NCBI GenBank assembly: GCA_900471515.1
Contig: UCFC01000035.1
Span: 124,001 to 188,000 of the forward strand
Direction: 5' to 3'
Source of the DNA: Hyphomicrobiales bacterium
GTDB lineage: Bacteria; Pseudomonadota; Alphaproteobacteria; Rhizobiales; Rhizobiaceae
Length of the DNA stretch: 64,000 nt
Each line of letters begins with the position of its first letter. The stretch's first letter is position 1. Of the stretch, positions 32,471 through 41,369 are shown one piece after another. Below the pieces are notes generated by a model. That model was given only the letters and a program-made list of their open reading frames with translations, did not search any database and was not told the origin of the DNA. The translations under genes were made by a program, and so were the position numbers.

Positions 32471-35400
32471 CCCGAACGGCCCGGCTGCAGCTCGCCGCCG
32501 CCGAGCCACTGGCGGATCTTGTCTTCCAGAAGCTCGGGGCTGATCGGCTTCGACATGTAATCGTCCATGCCGGCATCGAGGCAGAGTTCGCGGTCGCTTT
32601 CCAGCGCGTGCGCGGTAACGCCGATGACGGGCACGCGATGGCCCTGCCCCTGCTCCTTCTCGCGGATCAGCCGGGTCGCCTGATGGCCGTTCATGACCGG
32701 CATGGAAACGTCCATCATGATCAGCCGCGGCGCATGCCGCTCCCAGGCCTCCACCGCCTCCTCGCCATTGTTGACGACGAGGAAGGAAAGCCCGGTTCCC
32801 TGCAGGATCTGCGTGAAGACGATCTGGTTGACCTCGTTGTCTTCGGCCACGAGCACATCGACGAAATCGGCCGCCCGTCGCTGCGGCGCCGGCGCAGCCA
32901 CCGGCGGCGGCGCCTCCGCCTCCTTCTGCAGCCGCGCGATCTCGGCTTCGGAAGCCTGCTTGACCCGGCTTGCGCGCACCACCTCGACGACCGTATTGCG
33001 CATCACATTGGCGCGCGCCGGCTTCATCAGATGCGCATGGCCGTTCAGCGCCGCAAATTCCTTCTCCGTGCCGGAAATATCCATCGAGGTCAGGAAGATG
33101 ATCGGCAGGTCGACGAAACGGCTGTCGGCGCGCAGGCGCCGCGCGACTTCGGCGCCGTTCATATCCGGCATATGGTAATCGAGCACGACGGCATCGACCG
33201 AAATGCCGAGATCGGCGGCAGCTTCCAGAATGGCAAAGCCGGTGGCTCCGCCCTCTGCGGCAACTCCGTCAAAGCCCCAGAGGCCGAGCTGTTCGGTGAG
33301 GATGCGGCGATTGACCTCGTTGTCGTCGATGACGAGGATACGCGCACCCTGCACGTTGATCGGCAGCGGCTTCGGCTCGATGCGGGCGGCAGCGATCGCA
33401 AACGGCAGCTTGACGGTAAAGACCGAGCCCCTGCCCCATTCGCTTTCCACGTTGATATATCCGCCGAAGAGATCGACGAGGCCGGCCGTGATCGCAAGGC
33501 CGAGACCCGTGCCCTCGTGCCGCCGGGTCGAGGAGGAATCGACCTGCGAGAACTTCTCGAAGACCGATTCCAGCTTTTCCGGGGGAATGCCGATGCCGGT
33601 ATCCTCGATGCGGATGCTGGTCATGATTTCGCCGCCGACGGCGGGCTCGAAACCGATATCGACGAAGACATGGCCGCGCTCGGTGAATTTCACCGCGTTG
33701 CCGACGAGGTTCGTGACAATCTGGCGGAAGCGCCCGGCATCGCCGATCACGGCGGCGGGCAGGTCGGGTGCGGCCCGCACCAGAAGTTCGATATCCTTTT
33801 CCGCCGCCGGCGAGGAGAGCAGCGTCGCCACGTCCTCGACGGCTTCGATGAGATCGAAGGCGGCCTTGCGCAGCTTCATCTGCCCGGCATCGATCTTCGA
33901 GAAATCGAGGATGTCGTTGATGATCGTGAGCAGCGCGTTGCCCGACTTGACGATGATATCGACGAAGGTCTTCTGGCGCGTGTCGAGATTGGTCTTGGCA
34001 AGCAGTTCCGCCATGCCGAGCACGCCGTTCATCGGCGTGCGGATCTCGTGGCTCATATTGGCGAGGAATTCCGACTTAGCGCGGTCTGCGGCCTCTGCGC
34101 GCGACAGAAGCCCGGTCAGCTCCTCCTCGCGTTGCTTCAGTTCGGTCACGTCGGTAAACAGCGCCACCCAATGCTGGCGTTCGCTGATCGTGGCTTCCAT
34201 GTTCACCCAGCGCTCGCCGCCGACATGGAAGACGGTGGAGATCGGCTGGCGCGCGGCAATATTGGCGCGCCATTCCTCCAGCGTTTCGACCGCCCTGTCG
34301 TGGAAATCGCCGCGATTGGCGCAGAACTGGAAAAGATCGATCCAGCCGCGCCCGGCTTCGGTAAGCTCGGCAGGAATGCGCAGCACGTCCGCAAGACCGT
34401 CATTGGAAAGCTTGATGATGCCGTCCTGCACGATCGCCAGCCCCTGCGACATGGCATGCGTCGCATCGCGCATCATCTCGCCCAGGCTTTCGAGCGCTGC
34501 GCGCGCCTCGTGGATTTCCCGCTCGCGCTCGCGCACGGCGGAAATATCCGAATAGGTCAGCAGGATGCGGTCGGAGGAAATGCGCCTGGAATCGAAGATG
34601 ACCGATTTGCCGGCCGCCCAGTCGAGCTCGATCGGCTCCGGGTTGGCGGCTTCGAACAGGCCCTTGCGGAAGGCATAGATTTCTTCCGGCGTCTGCGTGT
34701 CGCCGTAACGGCCGCGCTCGTAGTTGCGCTTGATCACGTCGATGAACGGCCGCCCGTCGAAACGGTCGTCGGGCGGCAGGTCCCAGATGCTGTAGAACTC
34801 GTCGTTGACGTAGAGAATCGTGTGGTCGTTGTCGAGGATCAGCACGCCGACCGGCAGCGAGCGCAGGATGCTTTCGATCTCCTGATGCAGCGCCTCCTCT
34901 TGCCGGCGCGCCTCGATCAGCTCTTTCTCGCGCGCCTTCAGCGGCGTGATGTCCGAGAAGGACCCGACGACGTAACGCTTGCCGTCAGGGGTGACGACGC
35001 GGTTGACGCGGGAGATGACCTGGAAGACGTCCCCGTCCGTATTCGGCAGGTTGCTCTCGACTTCCGTCAGCACGCCGTTTTCCAGCGCCAGCAGGTTTTC
35101 CCGGTAGATCGCCTCGCCCGCCTCCTGCCCGAACATGTCGTGCTCGGTCAGGCCGAGCGCCTTCGAGCGCAGGTGGCCGGTGAACGTCTCGTAATACTGG
35201 TTGGCATAGACCAGCCGGTGATCCTCGTCGCGCACGAAGGCGGCGACCGGAAGATCCTCCATGATGGTGCGCAGCAGGTCGCGCTCGCGCACGCTTTCGT
35301 GCCAGGCGGTCTCGCCGTCAGGCACGGCCCTGCCTGCGTCGGCCCTGCCTGCGTCGGGCGCATGTCTGCTGCCCCCGCGATAGGCGGCATTGACGACAAG

Positions 35401-35868
35401 CGGGCGCCCGTCCTTGGCAAAGATGCCGATCGGGTAATCGAGATTTTCGAGCGCCTCGCGGATACGGCCGAAATCGGCAGCCATCGTGTCGGCAACGTCG
35501 GGAATGGCGCGGCGCGGTTCGCGCGCTTCGAAAATGCCGAGCACATAGGCCCGGTCCTGGGACGGCGAAAAGCTTTCGATCAGCACGCGCTCGTGGCTGA
35601 GGCCGGCGGCATCGAAGGAGATGGCCGTCTCTTCCGTGCCGAAAACCAGCGCCCGGCGTTCGCGGTCCTCGCGCTCTTCCTCTTCCGGCCGGTCGAAGAG
35701 TTCGCGGCTGCGCCGGCCGATGAAATCGGAGATCTCGCGGCCGAAGAAGCGGGCATAGGCCTCGTTGACGGCGACATAGCGCAACTCGCTGTTTTTGACA
35801 TAGGCCGGGGTATCCAGATCAGCGATCCGGCGGCAGGCCAGTTCCAAGAGTTCCCCGGTAAAATTCAA
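32464..35868 (-). CDS. Hybrid sensor histidine kinase with multiple PAS and two receiver domains
   Basis: This 1134-residue soluble kinase has four or five PAS domains in the first ~640 residues (repeats of the VIDNDHTILYVNDEFY type), then HisKA with the phospho-His in NMSHEIRTPMNG, and HATPase_c with NLVGNAVKFTERG and GTGLGLAI. REC1 (ILVIDDNEVNRR, VVLDYHMPDMNG) and REC2 (VLVAEDNEVNQ, MMDVSMPVMNG) follow. No transmembrane segment is evident, so it senses an internal signal. The start is a TTG at 35868 with GAAGG 4-5 nt upstream; no ATG gives the full first PAS. A 15-bp tandem duplication sits in a PAS linker. Confidence 0.92.
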   Translation of the reverse strand: MNFTGELLELACRRIADLDTPAYVKNSELRYVAVNEAYARFFGREISDFIGRRSRELFDRPEEEEREDRERRALVFGTEETAISFDAAGLSHERVLIESFSPSQDRAYVLGIFEAREPRRAIPDVADTMAADFGRIREALENLDYPIGIFAKDGRPLVVNAAYRGGSRHAPDAGRADAGRAVPDGETAWHESVRERDLLRTIMEDLPVAAFVRDEDHRLVYANQYYETFTGHLRSKALGLTEHDMFGQEAGEAIYRENLLALENGVLTEVESNLPNTDGDVFQVISRVNRVVTPDGKRYVVGSFSDITPLKAREKELIEARRQEEALHQEIESILRSLPVGVLILDNDHTILYVNDEFYSIWDLPPDDRFDGRPFIDVIKRNYERGRYGDTQTPEEIYAFRKGLFEAANPEPIELDWAAGKSVIFDSRRISSDRILLTYSDISAVREREREIHEARAALESLGEMMRDATHAMSQGLAIVQDGIIKLSNDGLADVLRIPAELTEAGRGWIDLFQFCANRGDFHDRAVETLEEWRANIAARQPISTVFHVGGERWVNMEATISERQHWVALFTDVTELKQREEELTGLLSRAEAADRAKSEFLANMSHEIRTPMNGVLGMAELLAKTNLDTRQKTFVDIIVKSGNALLTIINDILDFSKIDAGQMKLRKAAFDLIEAVEDVATLLSSPAAEKDIELLVRAAPDLPAAVIGDAGRFRQIVTNLVGNAVKFTERGHVFVDIGFEPAVGGEIMTSIRIEDTGIGIPPEKLESVFEKFSQVDSSSTRRHEGTGLGLAITAGLVDLFGGYINVESEWGRGSVFTVKLPFAIAAARIEPKPLPINVQGARILVIDDNEVNRRILTEQLGLWGFDGVAAEGGATGFAILEAAADLGISVDAVVLDYHMPDMNGAEVARRLRADSRFVDLPIIFLTSMDISGTEKEFAALNGHAHLMKPARANVMRNTVVEVVRASRVKQASEAEIARLQKEAEAPPPVAAPAPQRRAADFVDVLVAEDNEVNQIVFTQILQGTGLSFLVVNNGEEAVEAWERHAPRLIMMDVSMPVMNGHQATRLIREKEQGQGHRVPVIGVTAHALESDRELCLDAGMDDYMSKPISPELLEDKIRQWLGGGELQPGRSGY
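35325..35354. repeat. 15-bp tandem duplication inside the hybrid kinase gene
   Basis: The unit CGGCCCTGCCTGCGT occurs twice with no spacer and adds five residues (two copies of an Asp-Ala-Gly-Arg-Ala-like stretch) between PAS domains. The frame is preserved. Such units can expand or contract by slippage. Confidence 0.8.
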
Positions 35869-36185
35869 AAAACCTTCACTCCCGCAATGAACGAAACATC
35901 CCCTACAACGACTATAACGCCAAGGCTTTTAACAAGCTGTTAACCATAAAATTTCACAGGCAGAAATTCCAAGCCGGCTCATGAAGTCGATGAATCAAAG
36001 TGGCAACAAAGGCTTGCACGAAACTGAAATGATTCGACGTTTCCCGGGCGAAGATGCGGCCCGGCAGAGGCCAAGCATGGAGAAAATTTAATCCGCATAC
36101 CGCTTGCGCCACCATCAGCGCGCCGCGATCGCGGCAGATTCTGGCACCGGCTTCAATGACGAACCTGAGACGAAAGGAATTCGAC
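35869..36185. other. Intergenic region, divergent promoters
   Basis: This 317-nt non-coding stretch lies between the divergent hybrid kinase and small exported protein genes. Its left part is AT-rich (ACAAGCTGTTAACC, ATAAAATTT) and could hold promoters. A perfect 12-bp palindrome, CCGCGATCGCGG, lies at 36123-36134. A minus-strand ORF across 35954-36187 has no ribosome-binding site or recognisable protein pattern. I see no RNA gene. Confidence 0.5.
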
Positions 36186-36503
36186 ATGTCCGTTCTTCAT
36201 AAGACAATGGCGGCGGGCCTGATTGCACTGACATTTGCCGGCGCCTCGCTGGCAACGGCCGATACGGCAGACGCGCATTCCGGCAACGCCTTCTGGGGCG
36301 GTGTCGCCGGTGGCGTCGTGGGCGGCCTCGTCGGCGGCGCGATCGCTTCCGGCCCGGCCTATCCGGCGCCTTATGCCTATTACCCGCGCCCCTACGCCTA
36401 TTACCCGGCCTATCCGGTCTATTACGGCCCGCGCTATTGCCATCCCGAATGGCGTCACGACCGCTGGGGCCATCCCTATCGCATCGACGTCTGCAGGCGC
36501 TGA
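36186..36503 (+). CDS. Small exported Gly- and Tyr/Pro-rich protein
   Basis: This 105-residue protein has a signal peptide (hydrophobic residues 9-22, likely cleavage near ADA-HS), a glycine-zipper-like stretch (GGVAGGVVGGLVGGAIASG, about 38-56), a Pro/Tyr repeat (YAYYPRPYAYYP) and a His/Cys-containing end. The Gly-zipper could insert in a membrane. Similar short proteins are common in rhizobia and of unknown function. AAAGGA precedes ATG 36186. Confidence 0.78.
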   Translation: MSVLHKTMAAGLIALTFAGASLATADTADAHSGNAFWGGVAGGVVGGLVGGAIASGPAYPAPYAYYPRPYAYYPAYPVYYGPRYCHPEWRHDRWGHPYRIDVCRR

Positions 36504-36576
36504 GGATCTTGCCGGCAGCGCTTGACCTGCCGCCTCCGCCGGGCCATGCATCGCACGACCGGAGGGAGATCGTGCA

Positions 36577-37686
36577 ATGCCGGAACCGCTCAAGAACCTG
36601 CTGCATCCGGCGCTCGTGCGCGCGATGGCCGGGGTCATCGCCGCCCGCGCGCCGTCCTTCGACGGCGCACGCTTCACCGCGCTCGCAACGGACGGCATCG
36701 AATCGCTCGAACTGATGGAGCGCGCCACGCTCATCCGCGACGCGCTTTTTGCCACCCTGCCGGCAGATTTCCCCGAGGCCGCGGCGATCCTTTCCGCCAG
36801 CCTGCCCGCCGCCGGCAGGGACGGCCTGACCGGCTGGATGCTGCTGCCGGTCAACCAGTTCATCGCCGCCCGCGGCCTTGGCGATTTCGACCGGGCGCTC
36901 GATCTCCTGAAAGCGCTGACGCCGCATTTTACGGCGGAGTTCGGCATCCGCCCCTTCATCCACCAGGACCAGCAGCGCGCGCTGGCGACGATCAGCGGCT
37001 GGGCGGGCGACGAAAACCACCATGTCCGCCGGCTGGCAAGCGAAGGCACCCGGCCCCGCCTGCCCTGGGCGATGCGGCTGCCGCAGCTGGTCAAGGACCC
37101 CTCGCCGATCATCCCGATCCTGACGGCGCTGATGGACGACCCGGAGGATTATGTGCGCCGCTCCGTCGCAAACAGCCTGAACGACATCGCCAAGGATCAC
37201 CCCGATCTCGTCGCCGCCTTTATCGCCGACCATATCGAGGGCGCATCGGCCGAGCGCCGCTGGCTGCTGAAACACGCTTCCCGCACGCTTCTGAAGAAGG
37301 GCCACGCCCAAGCGCTTGCCAATTTCGGCTTCGGCGCCGCCGCAGCGCTGGAATGCAGCCTGCTGCTGCCCAATCCGGCCGTGCTTTTCGGCGAAGGACT
37401 GGATTTCGGCATCCGCCTGCGCAATGCCGGCAAGGCGCCGCAATCCCTGATGATCGACTACGCCATCCATCACGTGAAGGCCGACGGTTCGCTCTCTCCC
37501 AAGGTCTTCAAATGGAAGACCGTCACGCTGGCGGCCGGCGAGGACCATGTCGTCCAGCGCCGCCACGCCATGCGGCCGATCACCACGCGGCGCTACTATC
37601 CGGGCGAACATCGCATCGTCATTCTCATCAACGGCGTCGAGACGGCGGCGGGCAATTTCGTCCTTTCCATGCCCCGGGACGGCTGA
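36577..37686 (+). CDS. DNA alkylation repair protein, AlkD-like HEAT-repeat family
   Basis: This 369-residue protein is predicted to be all-helical HEAT-like and related to the AlkC/AlkD DNA glycosylases, which remove positively charged alkylpurines without base flipping. Visible features are FTALATDGIESLELMERATLIRDAL, the HVRRLASEGTRPRLPWA block that is typical of the family, and a C-terminal extra beta domain (from about residue 270; VLFGEGLDFGIRLRN). The start is the ATG after GGAGGGAGAT. No ada-type regulator is adjacent. Confidence 0.85.
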   Translation: MPEPLKNLLHPALVRAMAGVIAARAPSFDGARFTALATDGIESLELMERATLIRDALFATLPADFPEAAAILSASLPAAGRDGLTGWMLLPVNQFIAARGLGDFDRALDLLKALTPHFTAEFGIRPFIHQDQQRALATISGWAGDENHHVRRLASEGTRPRLPWAMRLPQLVKDPSPIIPILTALMDDPEDYVRRSVANSLNDIAKDHPDLVAAFIADHIEGASAERRWLLKHASRTLLKKGHAQALANFGFGAAAALECSLLLPNPAVLFGEGLDFGIRLRNAGKAPQSLMIDYAIHHVKADGSLSPKVFKWKTVTLAAGEDHVVQRRHAMRPITTRRYYPGEHRIVILINGVETAAGNFVLSMPRDG

Positions 37687-37904
37687 TATCGACGCGTCCT
37701 CTTGACTTCGGGCAAGAAATAGACCACATGCCAGCAGGCTTTCACCTTCCGGCCGCCGCGTGAGCGTGCCACTGCAACAGATGCTGAAGAAGGATAGAGC
37801 GCATTTTCATGATGCCGCGCCCCAAAAGCGGCAAGACGCGCTGGAAAGCTTTTTCCAACTTACAAGTTCCCATTTCACGCGGGGTTCTTGACGCCAGATC
37901 GACA

Positions 37905-37939
37905 CCGGACCGCACTGCCGCGATCCGGCGTTTGTTTTT
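37905..37939 (+). promoter_or_regulatory. Terminator-like hairpin in the DEAD helicase leader
   Basis: CCGGACCGC (37905-37913) and GCGATCCGG (37920-37928) pair over 8 of 9 positions around a 6-nt loop. After CG comes TTTGTTTTT (37931-37939). This looks like an intrinsic terminator or attenuator and lies only 24 nt upstream of the helicase start codon, not after an upstream gene. Confidence 0.5.
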
Positions 37940-37962
37940 GGCGCGCCCTAAAAGGTTATGAC

Positions 37963-39666
37963 TTGACCAATTTTGAATCGCTCGGCGTCTCCAAGCCGGT
38001 CGTCGCCACCCTGTTCCAGCTCGGCATCGAAACGCCGACCCCCATTCAGGAACAGGCCATCCCGCTTCTCATCCAGGGCCGAGACCTGATCGGCCTTGCC
38101 CAGACCGGCACCGGCAAGACCGCCGCCTTCGGCCTGCCGCTCATCGAGCGCCTGCTGAAGGAGGAGAAGCGTCCCGACAACCGCACCGTCCGCTCGCTGA
38201 TCCTTGCCCCCACCCGCGAGCTGGTGAACCAGATCGCCGACAACCTGCGCAAATTCATCCGCAAGTCGCCGCTGCGCATCAACCTCGTCGTCGGCGGCGT
38301 CTCCATCAACAAGCAGCAGCTTCAGCTCGAGCGCGGCTCCGATATCCTCGTCGCCACGCCCGGCCGCCTGCTCGACCTCTGCAACCGCAATGCCATCACA
38401 CTGACGGCCGTGCGTTACCTCGTGCTCGACGAGGCCGACCAGATGCTCGACCTCGGCTTCGTCCACGACCTGCGCAAGATCGCCAAGCTGGTGCCGAAGC
38501 GCCGCCAGACCATGCTGTTTTCGGCCACCATGCCGAAGGCGATTGCCGATCTAGCCGGCGATTACCTCACCGATCCGGTGAAGGTGGAAGTCACACCGCC
38601 CGGCAAGGCTGCCGACAAGATCGAGCAATATGTGCATTTCGTTCCCGGCAAGAACGACAAGACCGTTCTTCTGAAGAAGTCGCTGACCGAAAATCCTGAC
38701 GGACGCGCCATCGTCTTCCTGCGCACCAAGCACGGCGCCGAAAAGCTCGCCAAGCATCTGGAACAGGTCGGCTATTCCGTCGCCTCCATTCACGGCAACA
38801 AGAGCCAGGGCCAGCGCGAACGGGCGCTGAAGGGCTTCCGCGACGGCGCGATCAAGACGCTGATCGCCACCGACGTCGCCGCCCGCGGCATCGATATTCC
38901 CGCCGTCAGCCACGTCTTCAACTACGACCTGCCGGAAGTGCCGGACGCCTATGTCCACCGCATCGGCCGCACGGCGCGCGCCGGGCGCGACGGCATCGCC
39001 ATCGCCTTCTGCGCGCCGGATGAGGCCCGCCTGCTGCGCGATATCGAAAAGCTGATGGGCATCGAGATCGCCGTTGCCAGCGGCGAGCCGCCGGCCGACC
39101 TGCGCGCGGCCCCGCGCGGCAACAATCGCGGCCGCGGCCAGAACCAGCAGCGCGGCCAAGGTGGCCGCGGTGAAGGCGGCCAGCGTGGCGAACGCCGCGA
39201 AGGCGGGCGCGGCGATGGCGAAGCCCGCCGCAGCGAAACCCGCAACGGCAGCGGCCGTCCCGCCGGCCACGGCGACCGCCGTCCCCGCCACGAGGGCGAC
39301 GTTACCGAGGTCCGCGCCGGCGAGGAGCGTCGCGGCCGCCCGCATCGCAACGATCAGCGCAACGACCGCCGCAACCAGGACTTCCGCGGCCAGCGCCGCA
39401 ACGAGCAGGCCCCGGATCTCGGCCCGGACAACGATCTGGTTTCGACCTCGGACTTCCGCCCGGCCCGCAAGCCGCAGCAGCAGCGCCCGGCCCAGCCGGC
39501 AGAAGCCAACGGCCACCATCGCGGCAACAAGCAGCACGTCCACGGCCGCCCGCCGCGCAACCACGGCGACCAGCAGCCGCAGGGCGAGCAGCGCCGCGAC
39601 GGCAGCGGCGGCATGCGCCGCAAGGGCGGCCGCAACGGCGGCGGCCCGCGCCGCGAACGCGCCTGA
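37963..39666 (+). CDS. DEAD-box RNA helicase with Arg/Gly-rich tail
   Basis: This 567-residue RhlE-like ATP-dependent RNA helicase has the motifs in order: Q-motif region (FESLGV, PTPIQEQAIP), AQTGTGKT (motif I), PTRELVNQ (Ia), VLDEADQMLD (II), FSATMP (III), IVFLRTKHGAEKL, VAARGIDIP and HRIGRTARAG (VI). From about residue 375 it is a disordered Arg/Gly/Gln/Asn-rich RNA-binding tail. The start is TTG at 37963 (AAGG 7 nt upstream). The nearby ATG at 37958 reads ATG-ACT-TGA and is out of frame. Such helicases act in cold adaptation and RNA decay. Confidence 0.92.
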   Translation: MTNFESLGVSKPVVATLFQLGIETPTPIQEQAIPLLIQGRDLIGLAQTGTGKTAAFGLPLIERLLKEEKRPDNRTVRSLILAPTRELVNQIADNLRKFIRKSPLRINLVVGGVSINKQQLQLERGSDILVATPGRLLDLCNRNAITLTAVRYLVLDEADQMLDLGFVHDLRKIAKLVPKRRQTMLFSATMPKAIADLAGDYLTDPVKVEVTPPGKAADKIEQYVHFVPGKNDKTVLLKKSLTENPDGRAIVFLRTKHGAEKLAKHLEQVGYSVASIHGNKSQGQRERALKGFRDGAIKTLIATDVAARGIDIPAVSHVFNYDLPEVPDAYVHRIGRTARAGRDGIAIAFCAPDEARLLRDIEKLMGIEIAVASGEPPADLRAAPRGNNRGRGQNQQRGQGGRGEGGQRGERREGGRGDGEARRSETRNGSGRPAGHGDRRPRHEGDVTEVRAGEERRGRPHRNDQRNDRRNQDFRGQRRNEQAPDLGPDNDLVSTSDFRPARKPQQQRPAQPAEANGHHRGNKQHVHGRPPRNHGDQQPQGEQRRDGSGGMRRKGGRNGGGPRRERA

Positions 39667-39672
39667 ATTCGA

Positions 39673-39706
39673 GACAAGGGCCGGAGCGATCCGGCCCTTG
39701 TCTTTT
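39673..39706 (+). terminator. Intrinsic terminator after the DEAD helicase
   Basis: A perfect 13-bp stem (GACAAGGGCCGGA / TCCGGCCCTTGTC) with a GCGA tetraloop is followed by TTTT. It begins 6 nt after the helicase stop codon. Confidence 0.9.
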
Positions 39707-39959
39707 GACCGGCATTCCGGTCGCCAGCCCGGACAGAGTTTGCTCCTCCGCCCGGACAGGAAATAATCACCTGCTCATCTTTTGAGCGGCATCCCCGGAT
39801 TGACATCGGTCCATGCCGCTCCAGCTCCTGATAAATGCCCAGTTTTTCAGCCGATTTTGCGTTGCAGAAGATTTTATGAATCTTCCATGCGAACTGTGCA
39901 TGGTTCTTGCATTGCCCTTTGCGTTGTATTCAAATGAACAAAAAAGGGGAGCCACACCT

Positions 39960-41369
39960 TTGGCATTTGATGAAATGATCACGGGCGACGAAAGTCCCCG
40001 AGCGCCATATGAAAAATACTTTGAGTGGTACAACAGCCAGGATCGGGCGCATCTGATTGCAAAGTCCCGCGATGCGGAAAACATCTTCCGGAAAACCGGC
40101 ATCACCTTCGCGGTTTACGGCCACGCCGACAGTTCCGAAAAGCTCATCCCCTTCGATATCATCCCCCGCATCATCTCCGGCCGCGAATGGCGCAAGCTCG
40201 CCCAGGGCATCGAGCAGCGGGTGATTGCGCTGAACGCCTTCCTCGACGACATCTACCACAAGCAGGAAATCATCCGCGCCGGCCGCATCCCGCGCGAGCT
40301 GATCGAGAAGAACACCGCCTTCCTGCCCGAGATGATCGGCTTCCGGCCGCCGGGCGGCGTCTATACCCATATTGTCGGCACCGATATCGTACGCACGGGC
40401 GAAGACCAGTTCTACGTGCTGGAGGATAATGCCCGCACGCCCTCGGGCGTCAGCTACATGCTGGAAAACCGGGAAACCATGATGCAGATGTTCCCGGAAC
40501 TCTTCCACGAGAACCGGGTGCAGCGCGTCGAGGATTATCCCTATCTCCTGCGCCAGAGCCTGGCCTCGCTCGCCCCTCCCGGCTGCAAGGGCAAGCCGCG
40601 TGTCGCCGTCCTGACCCCCGGCATCTACAATTCCGCCTATTACGAACATTCCTTCCTCGCCGACACGATGGGCGTCGAACTCGTCGAAGGCTCGGACCTG
40701 CGCGTCATCGACGGCAAGGTGAAGATGCGCACGACGCGCGGTTACGAGGCGATCGACGTGCTCTACCGCCGCGTCGACGACGACTTCCTCGACCCCCTCA
40801 CCTTCCGTCCGGAGTCGGCCCTCGGCATTCCCGGCATCATGGATGTCTACCGCTCCGGCAACATCACCATCGCCAACGCGCCGGGCACCGGCATTTCCGA
40901 CGACAAGGCGATCTATTCCTACATGCCCGAGATCGTCGAGTTCTATACCGGCCGCAAGCCGATCCTCGAAAACGTGCCGACCTGGCGCTGCTCGGAAGCC
41001 TCCAGCCTGAAATATGTGCTGGACCATCTGGACGAACTGGTCGTCAAGGAAGTGCACGGTTCCGGCGGTTACGGCATGCTCGTCGGCCCGACGGCGTCGA
41101 AGAAGGAGCGCGCCGATTTCGCCGAGAAGCTGAAGGCCAAGCCCAGCAACTATATTGCCCAGCCGACCCTTTCGCTGTCGACCGTTCCGATCCTCGTCAA
41201 CAAGGGCATCGCGCCCCGCCATGTCGACCTGCGCCCCTATGTGCTTGTTTCCGACAAGGTGCAGATCATTCCGGGCGGGCTGACCCGCGTGGCGCTGAAG
41301 CAGGGCTCGCTGGTCGTCAATTCCAGCCAGGGCGGCGGCACCAAAGACACCTGGGTATTGGAGGACTGA
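39960..41369 (+). CDS. Circularly permuted ATP-grasp protein (type 2, DUF404/DUF407)
   Basis: This 469-residue predicted amide/peptide ligase contains YEKYFEWYNSQDRAHLIAKSRDAENIFRK in segments typical of the family, RPPGGVYTHIVGTDIVRT, YVLEDNARTPSGVSYMLENR, and ATP-grasp metal/ATP residues in VVKEVHGSGGYGMLVGP near residue 365. The start is TTG at 39960, with AGGGGAG 8 nt upstream; the upstream frame from 39813 lacks family similarity. It overlaps the alpha-E gene by one base. The three-gene set is widespread but its product is unknown. Confidence 0.9.
   Translation: MAFDEMITGDESPRAPYEKYFEWYNSQDRAHLIAKSRDAENIFRKTGITFAVYGHADSSEKLIPFDIIPRIISGREWRKLAQGIEQRVIALNAFLDDIYHKQEIIRAGRIPRELIEKNTAFLPEMIGFRPPGGVYTHIVGTDIVRTGEDQFYVLEDNARTPSGVSYMLENRETMMQMFPELFHENRVQRVEDYPYLLRQSLASLAPPGCKGKPRVAVLTPGIYNSAYYEHSFLADTMGVELVEGSDLRVIDGKVKMRTTRGYEAIDVLYRRVDDDFLDPLTFRPESALGIPGIMDVYRSGNITIANAPGTGISDDKAIYSYMPEIVEFYTGRKPILENVPTWRCSEASSLKYVLDHLDELVVKEVHGSGGYGMLVGPTASKKERADFAEKLKAKPSNYIAQPTLSLSTVPILVNKGIAPRHVDLRPYVLVSDKVQIIPGGLTRVALKQGSLVVNSSQGGGTKDTWVLED

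Noticed and set aside
32293..35943. 1216-residue plus-strand ORF
   Set aside because: It is antisense to the hybrid histidine kinase, whose domains are unmistakable. High GC third positions leave long open frames on the opposite strand. The translation has no recognisable domain and is rich in Arg/His/Asp/Gly shadows.
35954..36187. 77-residue minus-strand ORF in the kinase/exported-protein spacer
   Set aside because: No ribosome-binding site, no domain, and it overlaps the start of the exported protein gene.
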